Part shown: piece by piece, positions 10,701-21,659 of the stretch | How the letters are laid out: every line of letters begins with the position of its first letter | How positions within the stretch are numbered: position 1 is the first letter of the stretch | DNA from: Bolinopsis microptera | Lineage: Eukaryota > Ctenophora > Tentaculata > Lobata > Bolinopsidae | Reading direction: 5' to 3' | Length of the DNA: 64,000 nucleotides | Assembly (NCBI RefSeq): GCF_026151205.1 | Contig: NC_087084.1 | Coordinates: 12,241,453-12,305,452 of the forward strand | Program-made: the position numbers and the translations under genes | Notes under the pieces: model-generated | The model's input: the letters and a program-made list of their open reading frames with translations, nothing else | Database searches by the model: none | What the model was told of the DNA's origin: nothing

Positions 10701-13700
10701 AGTAAAAATGGTAATCTTTGGGGTAAATTCAGCCGCTCCAAAACGCTTGATTATTTTCCCTCTAATTTCTGAATTGTCTACCAGGGAAGCTGCAGAGCGC
10801 AATGGATCAGCTTCACATGCACTTCACCAGTGCAATCCACTCCAGAACATACGAAACCGTCTACAGGTTAGTACTTATTGCTTTATTGTAGCCTTGGTAA
10901 TTTTTGTTAAAACGGTGTGCTAGAGAGATGTTCTCCTGAGTATATATCCTGGTGTTCCGACATCTTTATTAGTCATTAGTCATGAACGAGTCCCTTAATT
11001 TTGAATACAAAATTGTACATTTACCAATTGAAAGGTCGCATTGTTTTTAGTTTAGAATTAGACCCTGATTCGTGGGTGTAGACTCTGGTTTGTCAGTTAA
11101 GACCCTGGTTTGTCAAATTTAGACCCTGTTTTTTCCTCAGATACGCGAGTAATACCTCCGCAGACCAGAAGATCCAATACGAAGACCTCTGTAGATTTGT
11201 ACCACCAGATCTCTACATCGAGTGTCTATCTAACATTCTCACTACTCTCTGGGGTAGGTTTTATGACGTCACATATTACTGCAATGACGTTTGGTGATGA
11301 CGTCAACGTCGCGTGGTTTTATAATATTGAATGAACAGTATTAAAAAGCATTGTTTTGGCAATGATATTTTGTTATTTCAGGCATTATGACAAGCTATCA
11401 GAAGATGCTGAGTTACCATTACAGTGATAGTAGCTGTGCTGATAAGCTATCTCAGTTCGATAAGAATTACGTTCAACAGAAGCTACAACTCGGTCTTGCT
11501 AGGTTGAACTTGAAATTTTTTATTTTATTCGAATCATATAAATATTATGTACACTGTACATTTGGTAAATACCTAATGATAGGCATAAATAAATAATGAA
11601 ACAATTCCACAGAATCTGGCAAGATGTTCAGCACAAAGTAAACCCTTACCTAGTTTCACAAGATCTCTCCCAATTCCAGTTCGACGATTTTATTAAAGTC
11701 CTAGACCTCGTCAACAGACTCATTCAGGTGCATTTTCTAGCAGCTCTAATTTTGAGGGTCACTTTAAAACTCCACCATTCTCATCCCGGTTTTATTGAAT
11801 TTACGTCCTAAAATGTATGACCTTTCGTATAATAATAAGGTGAACTTTGATTAAAGCATTTGGTGTTGTGTTCATGATATTTGATATCCTATTCTTGACG
11901 GCGTCACGTGATATCTTCACGACGTCCTATCACGTAATCACGTGACACTATTATATTTCTCCCAGGTAGGAGAGGAGTTTTGTGGAACACCTAACATACC
12001 CTGTGATCTGTTGCGGGAACCCCTCCGAGCTCAGAGTGTACAGTACTTCAGACGTTACCACGCCTCCAGAACTGAGGTATTTATCTTTTTGATCTTTATT
12101 TATCTTTATGTTTCTTTATTTGTCTTTGTTTAATCTTTATTTATCTTTGTTTATATTTATTTATCTTTGTTTATCTTTGTTTATCTTTGTTTATCTTTGT
12201 TTATCTTTGTTTATCTTTGTTTATCTTTGCTTATCTTTGTTTGACTTTGTTTGTCTTTATTTATCTTTATTTATCATTATTTATCTTTATTTATCTTTAT
12301 TTATCTTTATTTATCTTTATCTAAGCTCAACTGGGCCAATTGAACTGGTGGTTAGCATAATCGAGGCAGAGTATCCAATATATTGTAACTTTACATTGAG
12401 GGTGATAGAAACAAGATAATTGAAATTCCAAGCCCCAAAGTTAGAGCAGCAAAAGGTTTAAAAATCAAAATGAACTCCTAATTTTGAATTTATGTTTTGA
12501 ATGGCATTATATGAATATCCTCCTATTTTTTAAAACCTTCTCGACCATTTTATTTTTGCTTAAACATGCTAGAGTTCTCTCCTCAGTTCAGTGATTAAAC
12601 TCCTAATGACCACACCTCCATGCAGGAGCTGTACATGTTTCTCAATATGGAGCTTTGGGAGCTATTACCTGTTAAACCTACCTTCACCACTATACAACTT
12701 AACGAGTTTAGATTCATGGCGTCTAAAAAGAATGATAAGAAGAAGTGAGTTACACTGGAACTAAAGAGCCTGAAATTTGAAATATTCATTTTATTTTTCA
12801 TTGATCAATATACTTTGTGGGGACTTCATTTCGCATTATTTTTTCATTCCTAGATAAAAATCACGACGAGCAACTTTTAAAGTGCTCTTTTCTACTACAC
12901 ACTACGTAAATTTTATAATGTCAGTACTCAGTAAATTATTATGATAAGTTGTAACATTTAGTTTTTACTTTTTTCACTGTCCATAAATTATGTTGTCGTC
13001 ACCCATATGACCATATCTTCAGGCTCAGCGAGAAAGGTGACGGCTACTTCTCTGACAAGACTACCTCTCCGTTCATGTTTGCTGACATAGGTGTCATGGA
13101 GGAGAGTTTCTTTGATTTTCAGGTAATGATTTTTTTCGTAGTTTAAATTGAGCTCTACTATAACTACCACCGAAATATTCTTATCCATTACAACAGTGGA
13201 AACAGTTTTGTTACAGTTTGATTGATTTCAGGAGGATTCAGACTCAGATGTCGATGAGGAACTGAAGCAAGATTTTGTGGAGGACGGAGCAACTGAAACA
13301 GATAAGGTGGGTTTATAATTCTTAGCAAACATTAGAAAATACTTTTATCAGATTGTTATTTCTGACTGTCTTTATGAACGATATAATATAGATAGTTTTG
13401 TTGTTGTTGTATACCTTTGCAGTCGTTGCGCTGTTTCTTATGAGCTTTAAACTGGAGTCGATGTTTAAAACATTTCAATTCGCAGGGCAACAAGCGAAAG
13501 AAAATGACGAGCAAAGTTACGTTTCACAATTCCAGTCGAGATGGACCTATACTGACCAACACAACTCTAAATGTTTTGAGGTCTGTGTCCTAAAACATTC
13601 CTGATATTTGCACTAGAATTCCTGAAACTTGCTGCATCTAATCTCCCGAAACTGGTCTCTTTCATTTACATGAAATCACAACCAACCTAACATGACGTCA

Positions 13701-16700
13701 TTAGTTCATTATTAACCTAACATGACGTCATCACTACAGGTACCTCGGGAAGTACATGTTAATGATGGACAGCCTGAAACCGATCGCATTTGACGTGCTT
13801 CTTTCCATGTCCCAGCTGTTCGAGTACTACATGTACGCAGTTTATATGTTCTTCGGGTCGACTAACGTCGAAAGTTCCAATCCCAGGTAATATATAAGGT
13901 TAAATTTACAGGCTCTAAAGATGTTGTTTATATTTGTACGAAGGATTCAAGCCGGGGGTTTACAACGGTCATTAATGTCAGTATTATAGAATTTTGCTGA
14001 AATATACATATACATTAATGCACATTAATGCCCATTAATGCCCATTAATGCACATTAATGCCCATATTTAATAGAAAAATGGGAAAAAAAGTATGGGCAT
14101 TAATGGCAGTATTTTAAAATTTTGCACATTAATGCCCATATTTAATAGAAAAATGGGCAAAAATGGGAAAAAAAGTATGGGCATTAATGGCAGTATTATA
14201 GAATTTTGCTGAAATATACATATGGGGGGGGGGGGGGGGACCAATGGCATAAATGGCATAATGGAGAATTGGCCAAACAAAATTTCCATTTATGCCATGA
14301 AATTTCTATGCCATTTGATGAATTTTATGCCATTTTTCTCCATTCTATGCCATTGGTACCCCCCATACATATACATTAATGCACATTAATGCCCATTTAT
14401 GCCCATTAATGCACATTAATGACCGTTGTATCCCCCCTTCAAGCCTAACATTGTGTGTTTTCCTTCGTGTTAGGGGTCCTTCACATATTATGTAATCATT
14501 TTTTGGAACATTTTTACCCCCCCCCCCCCCTCCTTAATCAGTTTTACACATAGCTATTGTGTCAAAATTACACTAGCGTAATCATTGAATCATTCGGAAC
14601 CCCCCCCCCCCCCCCCCCCTCAGCTGATTACGTAATATGTGAACGACCCCTTAAATTAAAGTTAAACTATGTGAAATGAACAGTTTGTGAGACTTGCACA
14701 AACGTGTGCCGCTGTGTCAAAATAACGTTACAAAGTTTTCACTCCATATTCGGTTTTACTATTACACATTACACAAAGCTAATGTTTTGAAATTACACTA
14801 GCGTAATCATTGAGGTTTTCAAATGTGAAATGGGTTTCAAAACGTGTGCTGCAAAAGTGTGCCGCAAAGTGTGCCAACGTATGCTGCAAGTGTAGAGACT
14901 AGAGCTGTTAGTTTGGTCTGTGACCGTCCCAATTGTTTAAGACCAGCACACCCGCCTCTGTTATAATCTATTTGAAAGTTAACGCTAAATTTCTGCAGGC
15001 TAGCCCAGATACTTCTCAAGATCCAAAGCTCAATAATTCTCGGTGAAGAACCTCGACCCAATGGGATCAATATCCCTGCACCCCAAGTATCTGATCTCAT
15101 CAACCTTCACGATACTCAGGTATGTGCTAATTATGCACTAATTATGCACTAATTATGCATGATACCCAGGTACTAGTTATGATTTTATGAATTATCAATT
15201 ATTATTAAGTACAACAGTTAATAACAATTTAGCGGTCGTCCTAAGTAGATGGCCCCTAACACTTCCCTTAAAGTCCCCCCTCCTCCCTCTCCCTCACAAA
15301 TTTTCCTTAAATGATTCTTCCACTTTCAGAACCTATTCGGACTTAAAGAGCGGTTAATAGCAACGGAATCTTTGGTATTCTTAGCATCTCAGTTCGACCT
15401 CTGGAAGGAATATCTCGACAATCAGATTCCTGCTGACAAACTCAACTTTCTCAACCAGTTCTACAATCAGGTTAGAAACTTACTTAGTATATAAAGTAAT
15501 GATGAAGTCATCAATCCTCAGCATAGTACACAGCAGAATTGTTGGTGCAAAAGTTTGTGATCAGATGGAAACACGTGTAAATGCAATTATTATGTGACAA
15601 TAGTTTGATTAGCTGCCTAAAATCTGATGCATAATATTATTATTATTGTTTCCCATACCGTTATGACGTCACAATATTGCAGTTATGACGTCACAATATT
15701 GCAGTTATGACGTCACAATATTGCAGTTATGACGTCACAATATCACAGTTATGACGTCACAATATTTTTAGACTCTACCGTTGTCCCGGGAACTACGAGA
15801 GGCAGTTTACAGTGGCGTGGCTTCTAAAGCCATGTCTTACAATGCTATACTACAACTAATGGGAAATGTAAAGTGGGAAATTAGGGAACTGATGAGCGAG
15901 CCTAATTCCTATGTTTACGTTATGCTTCAGGTTTACAGCTTTAACTATTTTCGTGAACCCTGCTTACTTCAAGCCATTTAGTTGATGTTAAGGTGCTTTT
16001 TTGGTTGTATTTATACCGTTAAATTTATAAATTGTAAAAAAAAGTTTCTCAAATACTTAATCATCTCTCAGGAAATACTTAACTCTTCATGATTTCTCAG
16101 GAAATGGAAGCAATGCAGCAAAAAATATCTGTAGTCAGCACCTTTGTTCCCATTCCCGTAGAGGTAATTTGATCCAACAATTTATTTATTCTTTTCTGTA
16201 GTAGACAGCTTTCTCCATAACGATTAAGTGATAAGTGATAACGCCCTCAGGGGATACAATTCCACGCTGTATTAAAGATAAATTAAAGATAAGCTGAGTA
16301 CTGGAAGTGATAAAGAATGTGGAGGGAGTTGTTTAAAACATATAAGTGATACGAAATGTTTATAAATAATGTTCTGTTTCAGGTGTACCAGATGATATGG
16401 ACCCTCAGCATCAGTGAGCTATGTCGTGTGTTCCTTGAAGGGTTCGGATCAGCTCGCAAGTGTACTCACGAGGGTAAGTTTCCAGGATGATGATTAATCA
16501 CGTGACCTACTTTAACAATAACACGTTCTCTAGAGTGACTATTCAAAACCATAACCCTCTACTTTGACCCCAATCCTAACCATAACTCAGTCCCCAACAA
16601 GAGCATATGTTGTGTCTTGGGAAGTTTATCCAAGATCTGTATTTCTACTACCCAATTAACATATTTAACATATTTAATTTTAACATATTTAACACATTTA

Positions 16701-17303
16701 ACATATTTAACATATTTAACATATTTAACTGTCGCTACCAGTATTATCCTTTGCTCACGTTACACCCCACACTACAGGTCGCGCCTGGATGCAACTTGAT
16801 TTCCAGCAATTTATAGTGCAGGTGGTCAAGTTCATAACAATTAAGCCGATACCGGGTAAGGACGTTGTGGAGAACTTCATTAAGGCTTACTACTTGACGG
16901 AGGTTAGTTTTACTGATACTTTAAGATTATTTAAGTTTTTCGTATAATCTTAGATATATCTTAGATATTAAGGTTAAGCCGACATATTTAAAGCATCTAG
17001 GATGTACAGATACAGATTGTACATTCAGGATAACTGAGCATGGACAAATTAATCATCAAGATGTACTCACTATTATTATTACTATTAAGCACCAGGATTG
17101 ATATGTGACGTAAATGTTAATAATTCCATCTCCAAAGTTACCATTTACAGGGAGATCTAGAGCAGTGGCTGAGAGAGAACTACATGTCGTACAGCAGTAA
17201 ACAGCTCAACTCTATAATAAACTGTACTACCGCCCAATTCAGTAAGATGATGCAGCGCAGCCGTCTTTCTGGCATTGTTGATGAACTGATTAAAAAGAGT
17301 TGA
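7770..17303 (+). CDS. VPS50: VPS50 / syndetin, EARP tethering complex subunit
   Basis: Twenty-four exons join in phase to about 903 residues (the human protein, from memory, is about 964): 7770-7871, 8127-8237, 8415-8489, 8765-8889, 9554-9655, 9969-10104, 10338-10467, 10785-10866, 11141-11253, 11382-11502, 11613-11727, 11966-12076, 12626-12744, 13023-13122, 13232-13306, 13486-13580, 13740-13886, 14999-15119, 15330-15470, 15772-15930, 16101-16163, 16383-16473, 16778-16902, 17151-17303. All introns are GT-AG. Conserved blocks include [75 protein letters not shown] and FIKAYYLTE. Syndetin replaces VPS54 in the EARP complex (with VPS51, VPS52, VPS53) and tethers vesicles in endosomal recycling; it also acts in dense-core vesicle maturation. 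The N-terminal third is the coiled-coil VPS54-like region, and the acidic linker ([11 protein letters not shown]) and C-terminal domain follow. The start ATG gives a slightly shorter N-terminus than in vertebrates. Confidence 0.96.
8985..9296. repeat. 21-bp tandem array of TGACGTCA palindromes, VPS50 intron 4
   Basis: About 14 copies of TGACGTCACATATTACTGCAA with few substitutions. Each carries the 8-bp palindrome that is the full cAMP response element bound by CREB/ATF factors. Because the unit is a multiple of 3, long spurious ORFs run through it on both strands. The flanking module (GGTGATGACGTCAACGTC, then TTTATAATATTGAAT) recurs with a single repeat unit in intron 9 at about 11262-11330. 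Confidence 0.95.
10480..10615. repeat. TTAATTAA/TTTCG simple repeat, VPS50 intron 7
   Basis: Degenerate units of about 20 bp (TTAATTAATTATTTCG) in an otherwise AT-rich intron. Confidence 0.7.
12078..12330. repeat. 12-bp pyrimidine-biased repeat, VPS50 intron 12
   Basis: About 20 units of the type TTTATCTTTATT or TTTATCTTTGTT, giving a long strand-asymmetric tract and a spurious Leu/Phe/Tyr-rich ORF. Confidence 0.9.
13980..14420. repeat. CATTAATGCC repeats and inverted copies, VPS50 intron 17
   Basis: Clusters of the 10- to 12-bp unit CATTAATGCC and its inverse GGGCATTAATGG, with a duplicated block GTATTATAGAATTTTGCTGA, flank a nested MITE at 14224-14364. The structure suggests nested or duplicated short elements. 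Confidence 0.7.
14224..14364. mobile_element. Short MITE with G-run termini and 8-bp target duplication
   Basis: The 141-bp element starts with a G run followed by ACCAATGGCATA and ends with the inverse, TATGCCATTGGTACCCCCC. It is flanked by ATACATAT on both sides (14216-14223 and 14365-14372). A nearby paralogous sequence at about 13999-14020 has the same flanks with only one ATACATAT and no element, which is effectively an empty site. An 8-bp duplication is typical of hAT elements. Confidence 0.8.
14472..14652. mobile_element. MITE with GGGGTCsTTCACATATTA termini
   Basis: The left end TAGGGGTCCTTCACATATTA pairs with the right end read inverted, TAAGGGGTCGTTCACATATT. Each arm carries a long C run, with a TTTTACACA / ACACTAGCGTAATCATTGA core. 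A related left end is at about 38786 in a DNAJC3 intron. Confidence 0.75.
15661..15766. repeat. 22-bp TGACGTCA array, VPS50 intron 19
   Basis: Five units of TGACGTCACAATATTGCAGT run up to the acceptor of exon 20. The palindrome is the same as in intron 4, but the spacer differs, so the array arose separately or has diverged. Confidence 0.9.
16650..16732. repeat. AACATATTT simple repeat, VPS50 intron 22
   Basis: About eight units of AACATATTTA. The same unit forms an array at about 55845-55915 in an intron of the GTPase gene. Confidence 0.85.
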
Positions 17304-17934
17304 TTTTGACTCAACCTAAACGACTAATTATTATTGTCTTTTTGATTAATCTACAGAATTAAATTGAATGCACTTGCTTCCGAGTTTGAATTTAACAAAC
17401 TTTTGAAACTGTATTATGCACTACATACTAGCAGGTTTTATTTGTTGCCCTGTCGCCGTGCTTTCGTAACTGCTTTTATTGATTTAAGATTTAAGTTTGA
17501 CTCTAATGTTTCAATGATGAATTTGTTTGTTTACTGTATTGTGTAACTGTAAGGCGTTAGTAAATCGTCATCATTATAAAAACAGATCTTTATACTTCTA
17601 GTAAACTCTAATACTGATTGATTTTGGACACGAAGGGAAACACACAAATTTGGCTTGGAAACTTCGTTTATTACATCGCTAGAGCCTACAAAAAAGAAAT
17701 AAATTAGTCAGATAAAATCACTCATAATACTCAGTCAAAGAGATTCAAAAATTTATAAAAAGGTCATGATTAGAGAATATCATGAAAGTCGATCAGAAAA
17801 TGGAATACGATAAAATTGTTTCACTGATAGCGTGGTAGATAAAATTTATAAAGAAAAATGACGCAAAATTGGCACAAAGTTTTTAAAATTAATTGATTAC
17901 AGAAATTGGTAAAAACCACACAAAAAAACTATCT
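17304..17934. other. VPS50 3' UTR and spacer
   Basis: AT-rich; no coding exon recognised. An AATAAA near 17697 is a candidate poly(A) signal. Confidence 0.4.
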
Positions 17935-19644
17935 TTAAATTTCCATCCTATTTAAACCCCAAACATTAGTTCTAAACTTTGCACAAAATCTAGCCTCTTC
18001 CCTATCTAATAGGGAAGGTTTAGTCTTTTTCACAATCCCGAATTTGAAACAGTCAAAACTGAAAGTGTCCTTGTGTACATCGTAACAATGCATTGATAAG
18101 GCTGAGTGCTCGTAGAGGGCACGGTCGTCAATGTTGAACTTGTTCCGGTGCCCATTGAGCCTAATGTGGAATGGAGTCAACGTCTGCCCAAAGTAAGTGT
18201 CCTCAGATCCCTCAATAGCCCTACACTGCTGGCATTGTGCAACGTAAATAATGTGCTTATCTTTGCACGTGAGGGATTCGTCTAGATTAAGCTCCATGCC
18301 GTTGACCATGATCTTAGAGTCAAGATCGAACAATACCGGGCAAGTCTTGCATCCAGGGGCTGAGCACTTCTGTGATGTTTTTTGGGGACATTCAGCCTTA
18401 TTTCCAAGTTGTCGATTCTTCACTACCCTGTTCCCGATTGAAGGATGTTTTCGTGTGGCAAATATCACACGTATATCTCCACATATCCTCTTGATGTCCG
18501 GTCCAAGTTCGTGAATCAACTTCTTCAGCTGAATGTTGTCCGAAGAGTGTTGTACTGAAAAGACTAAGTTATCAGCGTTCTCACTCTCCTTAGACCTGTT
18601 GGCTACGTGGGTGTTCTCCAGTACTCTGACAACTGCTCTCGGCTCGATCTCCTCTAACTTAACGCTGTTATGTCCGCTTTTAGATAAATCTGCTTTCAGC
18701 TCCATTAAGTCTTCTACACAGGTTGAGTCTTGCGAGTTCCTTTCTATGATTCGTATCATCTGGGAAAACGCCACAGATTCGAATACATGGTGAGGATGAA
18801 AGCTATCCGTTCGCAAGTAATTCCTAGCATCTGTCTCCTTTCTGTAGAGTCTATATTGGATCTGGTTGTAAGTATCCAAGGTTAGAGTGATGTCAAGGAA
18901 ATTAACAGTTTTACCGATTTGTTGGTCAGCAAATCTGATTCCAAATGGTTCTGCCAGTTTGTTCAGTTGCTCCACGAATAGATTGAACTGTCGGACTGTT
19001 CCTAACCACACCCCAAGTACATCATCAATAAATCTCCTCCAGAGGTCTACCAAACTCCAGTTTTTCATCTTTCCTTTGATCTGTTTAAACAATAGCCAAT
19101 GCATCGTCACATCTGCCACTTGTCTTGAGATACAATTTCCCGTTGGGATACCCTCCTTGTTAATGTATCCCTCTCCCTGATAAGTGACAAAGGACTCCCG
19201 GAAAATCAGGTCAGTGAACTCATGCAAAGCCGCTTTTAGCTCTTGTGAGAAGTTGGTATCACTATTGAGGGCATCCTCAAGAGCAGTAAGCGCTAGTTCA
19301 GGCCTGATGCTAGGATATAATGCTGCCACGTCTAGAGTAAAGAGCTGCAAGTTTCTAGAAGCGCCCTTTAGCGTCTCCTTGTTGTAGCTGTTGATCTGAG
19401 AAATAATGTCTGGGGTATCCAAGATGAACTCCTCCTCACAGTATTTTCTGCTGATCTGAGTGACGTACGGGCTCACAAACTTCTCTAAACGATAAAGGGG
19501 CCCTCCTTTAGTTGCGTGAACTAATCTGACAGGTGGTATAGTCTTTGCCTCGATTTGTTCTTGAGATAGTTTGTGAACCTTGTATAAAGGGTACGCATAT
19601 GGTATTTCAGGGCGGATTTCAGGTGCGTGGACCACGCAATACTA
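17935..19644 (-). mobile_element. Penelope-like retroelement, 5'-truncated, RT plus GIY-YIG
   Basis: An open frame of about 566 residues that runs into a stop at 19642-19644 without an ATG, so the N-terminus is lost. It begins with a Penelope-type block (IPYAYPLYKVHKL). Reverse transcriptase motif A is in LFTLDVAALYPSI, motif B lies near GIPTGNCISRQVAD, and the catalytic FIDD is in RRFIDDVLGVWLG. A Cys-rich linker (CPQKTSQKCSAPGCKTCPVL) leads to a C-terminal GIY-YIG endonuclease (IIYVAQC, then TYFGQTLTPFHIRLNGHRNK). This RT plus GIY-YIG order is diagnostic of endonuclease-bearing Penelope-like elements, which prime reverse transcription from cut target DNA. The remaining domains have no stops, so the copy is young though incomplete. 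Confidence 0.92.
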
Positions 19645-19841
19645 GGTCGGAAGAAAGTACGCTTCCACGAGGAGTTATGCATTATAAACTAAAACCTATT
19701 TTTAATTGCTAACGGTTTTACAGGCTTCTTCATTCTTTGTTCTTGGAGTTGGATAGCCGTGAAATAATCGAAGAAAAAACTACAGACTAGCAAGCTAGGT
19801 ATTAGGTAAGGGATCACCATTCACCAGTAAAAAGTACAAAG

Positions 19842-21571
19842 TTAAGCCGTAGTACATACATATTACATTACGATGAAAACTATAGATGTGGATACTGGCG
19901 GGGAGGTGATCATTGTTTAATGTTTGTTTACATTAATAGTGAGCACATGTTCGGCAGGCTGAGGAGGTGATCATTGTTTGTTTACATTTTAGGTCGAGCA
20001 CATGTTCGGCAGGCTGAGGAGGTGATACATATTTTGTATTATACTTATAGAAGGCTTGTAACACTTGTAACGCCTTCTTGTTACCCCCCTTTGAGGGCCC
20101 CGAATTATTTTCTGAACGAAAGCTCAAAAATAACCGAGAAATCGACCTTCTTATTAACTCATTTTGATGACCGTTTCTGACCTAAAATTGCATGAAAAAT
20201 CGATTTAGCTAGGTTTCAGAACCTATAAACACTTCCTTATCCCTCAAAATCGATGTTTTATAGTTTAGAATGCGAGCAACAAGCAACATATATTTTGATC
20301 CTTTGGTCCTACAGCTCTTGACCTAGGGCTGAAACCGAAAGATCGAGGCAATCCTCACCTTAACTGATAGAGTGATACGACAAAACACAGCAGGTAAGCA
20401 ACTCATTTTGGTGACTGTTCCTCACCTGTACAACGTTGCACGAGAAATCGATTTAAGTTGGTTTTACAGCCCAATAACGCTTCCTTATTCCTCAAAATTG
20501 TTGTGTTACTCAAGCAAAGAACATGTTGATTCTGCAACGAAAGAACAAGGAGATCGTCTCGTTAACAACTCGGACAGGTTCTATCACAATTTTCAGAGCA
20601 GAGCACGATATAGCAAAAGTCAAAAGAAACACAATAAAGGTAGGTAACCAACACCATGATATAACAATCATAATAACAACTGAATTATATTTATTCGGAC
20701 GACTGGCAGCCCTGATTAGATGTGCTCCGTGATCCCGACCAATTGTTGTAATAGAGGTGTTCTGTCACGTGACGCTGATCCGTCCAATCACAAACAGGAC
20801 TCCTTGTTCTTTCGTTGCAGAATCAACATGTTCTTTGTTTGAGTAACACAACAATTTTGAGGAATAAGGAAGCGTTATTGGGCTGTAAAACCAACTTAAA
20901 TCGATTTCTCATGCAACGTTGTACAGGTGAGGAACAGTCACCAAAATGAGTTGCTTACCTGCTGTGTTTTGTCGTATCAGTTATGGTGAGGATTGCCTCG
21001 ATCTTTCGGGTTCAGCCCTAGGTCAAGAGCTGTAGAACCGAAGGATCAAAATATATGTTGCTTGTTGCTCGCATTCTAAACTATAAAACATCGATTTTGA
21101 GGGATAAGGAAGTGTTTATAGGTTCTGAAACCTAGCTAAATCGATTTTTCATGCAATTTTAGGTTAGAAACGGTCATCAAAATGAGTTAATAAGAAGGTC
21201 GATTTCTCGGTTATTTTTGAGCTTTCGTTCAGAAAATAATTCGGGGCCCTCATAGGGGGGTAACAAGAATGAAGAAGGTGTTACAATACAAGCCTTCTAT
21301 GATACAAAATATGTATCACCTCCTCAGCCTGCCGAACATGTGCTCGACCTAAAATGTAAACAAACAATGATCACCTCCTCAGCCTGCCGAACATGTGCTC
21401 ACTATTAATGTAAACAAACAATGATCACCTCCCCGCCAGTATCCACATCTATACATCGCAATAAAAAGCCGCGCCGTAACAGCCGTGAGCGTGTCACGGC
21501 GCGGCCTTTTATCGCAGTTTTCATCGCAATGTAGTTTCCATCGTAATGTAATATATATGTACTACGGCTTT
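19842..21571. mobile_element. Large foldback (inverted-repeat) element
   Basis: Two long arms are near-perfect reverse complements: about 19842-20552 and 20799-21571, separated by about 245 bp of unique sequence. The outer ends are TTAAGCCGTAGTACATA and its inverse. Within each arm a module (GAGCACATGTTCGGCAGGCT, then GAGGAGGTGATCATTGTTTG) occurs twice in tandem. The right arm holds an extra insertion of about 70 bp with a GC-rich hairpin. No protein is recognised. It lies about 200 bp upstream of the truncated 5' end of the Penelope-like element. Confidence 0.85.
21461..21512. other. GC-rich hairpin inserted in one arm of the foldback
   Basis: The arms ATAAAAAGCCGCGCCGT and ACGGCGCGGCCTTTTAT pair almost perfectly around an 18-base loop. 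The sequence is absent from the corresponding place in the left arm (about 19880), so it was gained after the palindrome formed. Confidence 0.75.
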
Positions 21572-21659
21572 AAGATCACGTCAGCATGGTTGCCAATACC
21601 CTCCATCATGTGTAAAAAATTATGAGCCAACGGTTAAGCTCGTTGAATTATTGTATGGC

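Noticed and set aside
21461-21512. Bacterial-type intrinsic terminator (GC stem plus T run)
   Set aside because: The context is eukaryotic repeats with no bacterial genes, so it is only a hairpin.
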